The notes under the pieces were generated by a model that was given only the letters and a program-made list of their open reading frames with translations, had not been told where the DNA came from and ran no database searches. From a virus, in IMG/VR virus record IMGVR_UViG_3300023174_000033, positions 372,001 to 436,000 of that record: a stretch of DNA of 64,000 bases. One strand, written 5' to 3'. Shown here in pieces: positions 60,806 to 64,000 of the stretch (positions are counted from its first letter, which is position 1; every line of letters begins with the position of its first letter). A program made the translations under genes and the position numbers.

Positions 60806-61005
60806 TTAAGTAACTCTTCTAATCTTATATTTCTCAATTCTGTAAGTGGTGTGAACATTTTTTCAATATAATGTTCTTTGGCTCCACCATCATCAACAAT
60901 ATAAATCCATACTACACTATTCCTATGGACTTCATAAATCTTACCTGGTGTGATATTAAATTGGATACCATTGGGTGTGATATTGGTTTTACAAACTACT
61001 TTCAT
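60802..61005 (-). CDS. Tandem array gene 8
   Basis: The product reads KVVCKTNITPNGIQFNITPG, KIYEVHRNSVVWIYIVDDGG, EHYIEKMFTPLTELRNIRLE and ends ELLK. It is the shortest complete copy (67 residues) and gives the minimal core of the fold. Confidence 0.6.
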   Translation of the reverse strand: MKVVCKTNITPNGIQFNITPGKIYEVHRNSVVWIYIVDDGGAKEHYIEKMFTPLTELRNIRLEELLK

Positions 61006-61217
61006 TTTCCTAAAATATCATCAATGTTTTTATCCCTTTTATCAGCCTCATAGTTTTCCATAAAGTATTTTATCTGCTCTACTATATTCTTATCATTTTT
61101 TTCATTATTTTTAATCCTATCTTGTAGAGCAAAAAGTAAGGAATGTATTTGCTCCTTGAAATCTTCTTTTACAAAGAGTTTTTCCAACTTTTCTCTGAAT
61201 TCTGGGTCCAAGTTCAT
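61002..61217 (-). CDS. Tandem array gene 7, all-helical protein with array tail
   Basis: The body is wholly helical and charged (DPEFREKLEKLFVKEDFKEQ, LLFALQDRIKNNEKND), unlike the SH3-like neighbours. It nevertheless ends KRDKNIDDILGK. With genes 1 and 16 it shows the same tail on unrelated bodies. Confidence 0.6.
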   Translation of the reverse strand: MNLDPEFREKLEKLFVKEDFKEQIHSLLFALQDRIKNNEKNDKNIVEQIKYFMENYEADKRDKNIDDILGK

Positions 61218-61444
61218 TTTAGTAGTTCTTCTAGTTTTTCTAATCTAACTTCATCAAGGGGTTTAAACCTACCTCTTCTTAAAGCAACCTCAATCCCATC
61301 ATTACCTATTATATAATATACACCATTATCATTAAATGTTGAATTCAGCCTATCTGTAACTTGGTAGATTTTACCAGAAGTCACAAAATCCATACCCAAT
61401 GCCTCATTAGTAACACCAGTATCATCTATACACACAACTTTCAT
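61214..61444 (-). CDS. Tandem array gene 6, archetype copy
   Basis: The product reads KVVCIDDTGVTNEALGMDFV, TSGKIYQVTDRLNS, YYIIGNDGIEVALRRGRFKP and the tail LDEVRLEKLEELLK. It is close to gene 2 over the last 35 residues (GxEVxLRxxRFKPLDEVRLEKL), indicating recent duplication or gene conversion. Confidence 0.62.
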   Translation of the reverse strand: MKVVCIDDTGVTNEALGMDFVTSGKIYQVTDRLNSTFNDNGVYYIIGNDGIEVALRRGRFKPLDEVRLEKLEELLK

Positions 61445-61650
61445 TTTATTAATTGATTTATCTTATCTTGTCTTATTGATTGGAGTGGTTTAAACATATA
61501 TTCTGTATATTCACTATATTTGATTTTATATCCTTTATCATCTATGATATATTTAGCAAAGAAATAGTCATGAGGTGCTGTTATTACTTCATAGATTTTA
61601 CCTTCAGTAAAATTAAATATTTTGGTATTTATATTACAAACTATTTTCAT
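61441..61650 (-). CDS. Tandem array gene 5
   Basis: The product reads KIVCNINTKIFNFTEGKIYE, VITAPHDYFFAKYIIDDKGY, TEYMFKPLQSIRQDKINQLI and a final K. The layout is kept although the N-terminal loop is very short. Confidence 0.6.
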   Translation of the reverse strand: MKIVCNINTKIFNFTEGKIYEVITAPHDYFFAKYIIDDKGYKIKYSEYTEYMFKPLQSIRQDKINQLIK

Positions 61651-61874
61651 TTTAATAATTCGTCTAACTTTTCTTGTCTATATTGTTCTAACTCAATAAA
61701 TCTCCTTTTTGATAAAATCACTATTTTTCCACTATCATCATACAACTTATATGATTGTTCAGAACCATCATCAATTAACTCATATACTCTACCCAAAGTT
61801 AAAAAGATTTCTATTTTATCTGGGTTTTTACCCATCTTAGGAAAGGGATAATCATCTATACATACTACTTTCAT
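61647..61874 (-). CDS. Tandem array gene 4
   Basis: I chose ATG 61874 (MKVVCIDDYPFPKMG), which overlaps the upstream stop and matches the other copies; a longer frame exists but lacks support. The rest is LTLGRVYELIDDGSEQS, LYDDSGKIVILSKRRF and the tail LEQYRQEKLDELLK. Confidence 0.6.
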   Translation of the reverse strand: MKVVCIDDYPFPKMGKNPDKIEIFLTLGRVYELIDDGSEQSYKLYDDSGKIVILSKRRFIELEQYRQEKLDELLK

Positions 61875-62086
61875 AACAAAGTTTTTTCTAATTGCATTTC
61901 TCTCCATTCATCCAAAGATACAAATGATTTTGGACTTGTATAAATTGTTTCTCCAATATCATTTGTTATTTTCATAGCCAGTTTATCCTTGTTGGATTTC
62001 CAAATAGGGTTCCAAGAGTCAAGTGCTTCATATTGTTTCCCATATGTAAGATTGGGACAATTTTCTTTGATAAAAATAACTTTCAT
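61871..62086 (-). CDS. Tandem array gene 3
   Basis: The product reads KVIFIKENCPNLTYGKQYEA, then ITNDIGETIYTSPKSFVSLD and the tail EWREMQLEKTLL. It is among the more diverged copies, with the tail Leu-Leu shifted by one. Confidence 0.6.
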   Translation of the reverse strand: MKVIFIKENCPNLTYGKQYEALDSWNPIWKSNKDKLAMKITNDIGETIYTSPKSFVSLDEWREMQLEKTLL

Positions 62087-62325
62087 TTTAATAATTCGTC
62101 TAACTTTTCTAATCTAACTTCATCAAGTGGTTTGAACCTGTCCATCCTTAGTGATACTTCTTTACCATTATCACTGATAATATTTACCATATGAATACCT
62201 GATGGTTTATGTATACCACCTTTATTTGGATGGGAAATCATTTCATATACTTTTCCCTCTGTAATATGTTCATGTGGGGAAACCCCACCTTCTCTGATTT
62301 TATTGTTTATACAAACTAGTTTCAT
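62083..62325 (-). CDS. Tandem array gene 2
   Basis: The product reads KLVCINNKIREGGVSPHEHI, TEGKVYEMISHPNKGG, VNIISDNGKEVSLRMDRFKP and the tail LDEVRLEKLDELLK. Its DNA over the 3' 30 bp is nearly identical to the 3' end of gene 4. Confidence 0.62.
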   Translation of the reverse strand: MKLVCINNKIREGGVSPHEHITEGKVYEMISHPNKGGIHKPSGIHMVNIISDNGKEVSLRMDRFKPLDEVRLEKLDELLK

Positions 62326-62648
62326 AGGATTTCTTCTATTTTTTTATTCCTAACTTCTTGGATGTTTTCACTATCAACCCATTTATTAAAATCTTCAACT
62401 GCGTTTTCTGAAGCATGTTGGTGGTAATACTCTTGATGTTTCACAAGTGATGGGTCAAGAGTTCCACCTTTCCCATCTGAATATGGAATAGGAACTGGAC
62501 TTACTTTATCTTGGATAAGACCAGGATAATGTTTTGTATATCCACAAGGTTTGCAAATAAAACGAATGCATCTATCATAAGAATCGTCTTTGATTTTTCC
62601 ACCACATTTTGGGCAAGGTTTTAAGTATTGTTCGCTATAACTTCCCAT
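62322..62648 (-). CDS. Tandem array gene 1, zinc-ribbon protein with array tail
   Basis: This 108-residue protein has PCPKCGGKIK and IRFICKPCGYTKHYPG, two CxxC pairs of a Lar-like restriction-alleviation type zinc ribbon. A linker and helix follow, with ENAVEDFNKWVDSEN. It ends NIQEVRNKKIEEIL, the tail of the array. As the first gene it stands next to a divergent tagged gene. A TATTTTTG element (62653-62660) ends 4 bp before the ATG. Confidence 0.7.
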   Translation of the reverse strand: MGSYSEQYLKPCPKCGGKIKDDSYDRCIRFICKPCGYTKHYPGLIQDKVSPVPIPYSDGKGGTLDPSLVKHQEYYHQHASENAVEDFNKWVDSENIQEVRNKKIEEIL

Positions 62649-62652
62649 ACCA

Positions 62653-62660
62653 CAAAAATA
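62653..62660 (-). promoter_or_regulatory. -7 element for the tandem array
   Basis: TATTTTTG on the minus strand matches TAnnTTTG and abuts the first array gene. A -33 element at the right spacing is not evident, so strength is uncertain. Confidence 0.45.
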
Positions 62661-62671
62661 ATATATAATCT

Positions 62672-63043
62672 ATGAAATACCTAAAAATATTTGAAAGTTT
62701 TAATCAAGGGAAATATTATTGGCCAATAACTGCAACTGAGTTCAATAAGTATGTAGAAACATTTGAATTTACAGAACAAGAAATTGAAGCAATAAAAAGT
62801 ATCTGTGATAAAAGATTTACTGAAATGGATTTTGAATTTTATACAAGCTGGGATATACCACCAACTGGTTCAATAAATTTGGAGACAAATACAGGTGGTC
62901 AAAACTTATATACTATAAGAACAAGAATAGACAAAGAAAATGACGAATATTTCGCAGTCGCATATAATATTGATAGGACACCAGAATATTACAAAGCAGA
63001 CCAATTGGAGGGTCTAATAAAACTTTTGGAAGATATCTTATGA
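62672..63043 (+). CDS. MKYLKxFE-tagged family protein
   Basis: The tag is MKYLKIFESFNQGKYYW. The body has FTEQEIEAIKSICDKRFTEM, the same helix as in the 40-41 kb copies, then DEYFAVAYNIDRTPEYYKAD and GLIKLLEDIL. It is the first of three tagged genes on the + strand that start next to the small-gene array. The stop overlaps the next start (ATGA). Confidence 0.65.
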   Translation: MKYLKIFESFNQGKYYWPITATEFNKYVETFEFTEQEIEAIKSICDKRFTEMDFEFYTSWDIPPTGSINLETNTGGQNLYTIRTRIDKENDEYFAVAYNIDRTPEYYKADQLEGLIKLLEDIL

Positions 63044-63486
63044 AATACCTAAAAATATTTGAAGAGTTTTCTGATTTCTATAAAAAAATACGAAATGACG
63101 ATATCAATCCTAAAAAAATCATTGATATTGATTTAGGTATACAGAATATGATAGAATCAAGATTAAAGCACAAATCTACTTTTTCATATTCCATATACCA
63201 ACCATACATGGGTAGTATGTTGAGAGGAAATCAAAGGAAATTAAAGATTGAAACAGATATAATCGTTACACATGGTTCTCCAGATAAAATGGTAAAACCC
63301 TTAATCAAAAAACACAATACTATGATTGTTGAGATGGAAGATGAGTGGTTTATAGTTTCTAACCAGACAAGATTTGATGGTGGTGGTTCTTGGGCTACTC
63401 CAAAGTCATTGGATATTGAATTATATGAATGTGACCAAGAAGAAGGACTTTTGGAGTTATTAAAGAAATTAGATATAATAAAATGA
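63040..63486 (+). CDS. MKYLKxFE-tagged family protein
   Basis: The tag is MKYLKIFEEFSDFYKKI. The body includes MIVEMEDEWFIVSNQTRFDG and the C-terminal LYECDQEEGLLELLKKLD, keeping the E-C-D motif. ATGA overlaps join it to both neighbours. The opening 24 bases are identical to those of the genes before and after. Confidence 0.65.
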   Translation: MKYLKIFEEFSDFYKKIRNDDINPKKIIDIDLGIQNMIESRLKHKSTFSYSIYQPYMGSMLRGNQRKLKIETDIIVTHGSPDKMVKPLIKKHNTMIVEMEDEWFIVSNQTRFDGGGSWATPKSLDIELYECDQEEGLLELLKKLDIIK

Positions 63487-63917
63487 AATACCTAAAAATA
63501 TTTGAAGGTAGTGAAAGTTTTTTTGGAACCTCCAACTATGGTGATTTTGAAATAAATAAACCCGCCCATAAAGTCATATTCAATATGTTCATATGTGATT
63601 ATGAATCACCAAATTGGAAAGAAAATGTTGAAATCCTAAAAGGTATAAACTTCCCAACAAGTATAGAAAAATCAAAAGGTTATCATAAAGGTTTATCTAT
63701 TCAAGTTTTACTTGATATGGACATCCAATCAGCAAAAGAGTTCTCTGATGAAATCGTCAATATGTTTTTAGATAAACCACTTATCGTTATTGCTGAGGTA
63801 GATGTAATAATGAAAAAACAACCAATAGGTTATTACTTTGATAAAGACCTATGGGAACCTGGTAGATATTTTGATAAACTAATTGAAAGTGGTGAAAAAG
63901 GAGTATTTATACATTAA
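63483..63917 (+). CDS. MKYLKxFE-tagged protein with a different body
   Basis: The tag MKYLKIFEGSESFFG is intact, but the body (PAHKVIFNMFICDYESPNWK; LSIQVLLDMDIQSAKEFSDE) lacks the D-x-W and Y-E-C-D steps of the family domain. It appears unrelated beyond the first ten residues. It is therefore evidence that the tag travels independently of the domain. Confidence 0.62.
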   Translation: MKYLKIFEGSESFFGTSNYGDFEINKPAHKVIFNMFICDYESPNWKENVEILKGINFPTSIEKSKGYHKGLSIQVLLDMDIQSAKEFSDEIVNMFLDKPLIVIAEVDVIMKKQPIGYYFDKDLWEPGRYFDKLIESGEKGVFIH

Positions 63918-64000
63918 TTCTATCAATAATTTTTGGTCTTAGAAATGTTTTGATGCTTTTTTCATTTTGTTCTAATATATTTGGTATTGCTGCCATTGAA
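63907..64000 (-). CDS. C-terminal end of a minus-strand gene, cut by the window edge
   Basis: An open frame enters from the right edge and ends at a TAA (63907-63909). The visible text is MAAIPNILEQNEKSIKTFLR then PKIIDRINV. It overlaps the convergent tagged gene by 11 bp. Too little is visible to name it. Confidence 0.4.
   Translation of the reverse strand, partial: SMAAIPNILEQNEKSIKTFLRPKIIDRINV

Overview
The window reads as part of the genome of a very large tailed phage whose host is probably a member of the Bacteroidota. It is AT-rich and tightly packed with small genes, many joined by 4-nt ATGA stop/start overlaps. Phage signs are two collagen-like fibre genes, a split-intein gene, nucleotide-metabolism genes, two tRNA genes, a DNA methyltransferase and dozens of tiny unannotatable genes. 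Host signs are a secreted protein with a type IX secretion sorting domain, Bacteroidota-style PurA and signal peptides, and promoters of the form TTG/TTTG-N19-20-TAnnTTTG, several of which abut the start codon. No capsid, portal, terminase or polymerase gene is present, so the phage assignment is inference from gene content.

Layout. 1-6.1 kb: a giant collagen-like fibre interrupted by one in-frame TGA. 6.1-9.2 kb (+): ribonucleotide reductase beta subunit, a GT25 glycosyltransferase and two phage proteins. 9.2-17.1 kb (-): a metabolic and host-takeover block with a metalloprotease, IF-3, GrpE, PurA, DnaJ and a GMP reductase broken into two genes by a split intein. 17.2-25.7 kb: small membrane and secreted proteins, a YkuD-like protein, three large proteins with an N-terminal tag, a UVR-motif protein and a flavodoxin-fold reductase. 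25.8-30.8 kb (-): a 1680-residue T9SS-type secreted protein. 31.5-31.84 kb (-): a structured RNA with its own promoter and terminator. 32-38 kb: a nucleotidyltransferase, a BCS1-like AAA+ ATPase and a kinase of the polynucleotide-kinase type. 38-42 kb (-): a tandem operon of MKYLKxFE-tagged paralogues. 42-47 kb: small genes, a second flavodoxin-fold reductase, a second GT25 enzyme and ThyA. 47-52.3 kb (-): a second fibre operon. 52.3-55.4 kb: small genes, a HAD phosphatase and the tRNAs. 55.4-62.6 kb (-): a methyltransferase and a tandem array of 17 tiny genes. 62.7-63.9 kb (+): three more MKYLKxFE paralogues.

How the parts fit. RNR, ThyA, PurA and GMP reductase rebalance purine and deoxynucleotide pools for an AT-rich genome. 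IF-3, the tRNAs, GrpE and DnaJ adjust translation and folding. The fibres, GT25 enzymes and secreted proteins act at the host surface. The most unusual content is two expanded small-protein families: one carries a common N-terminal tag (15 proteins over the whole window), the other a common C-terminal tail (about 20 proteins, on several unrelated folds). Both are built as translationally coupled tandem arrays.
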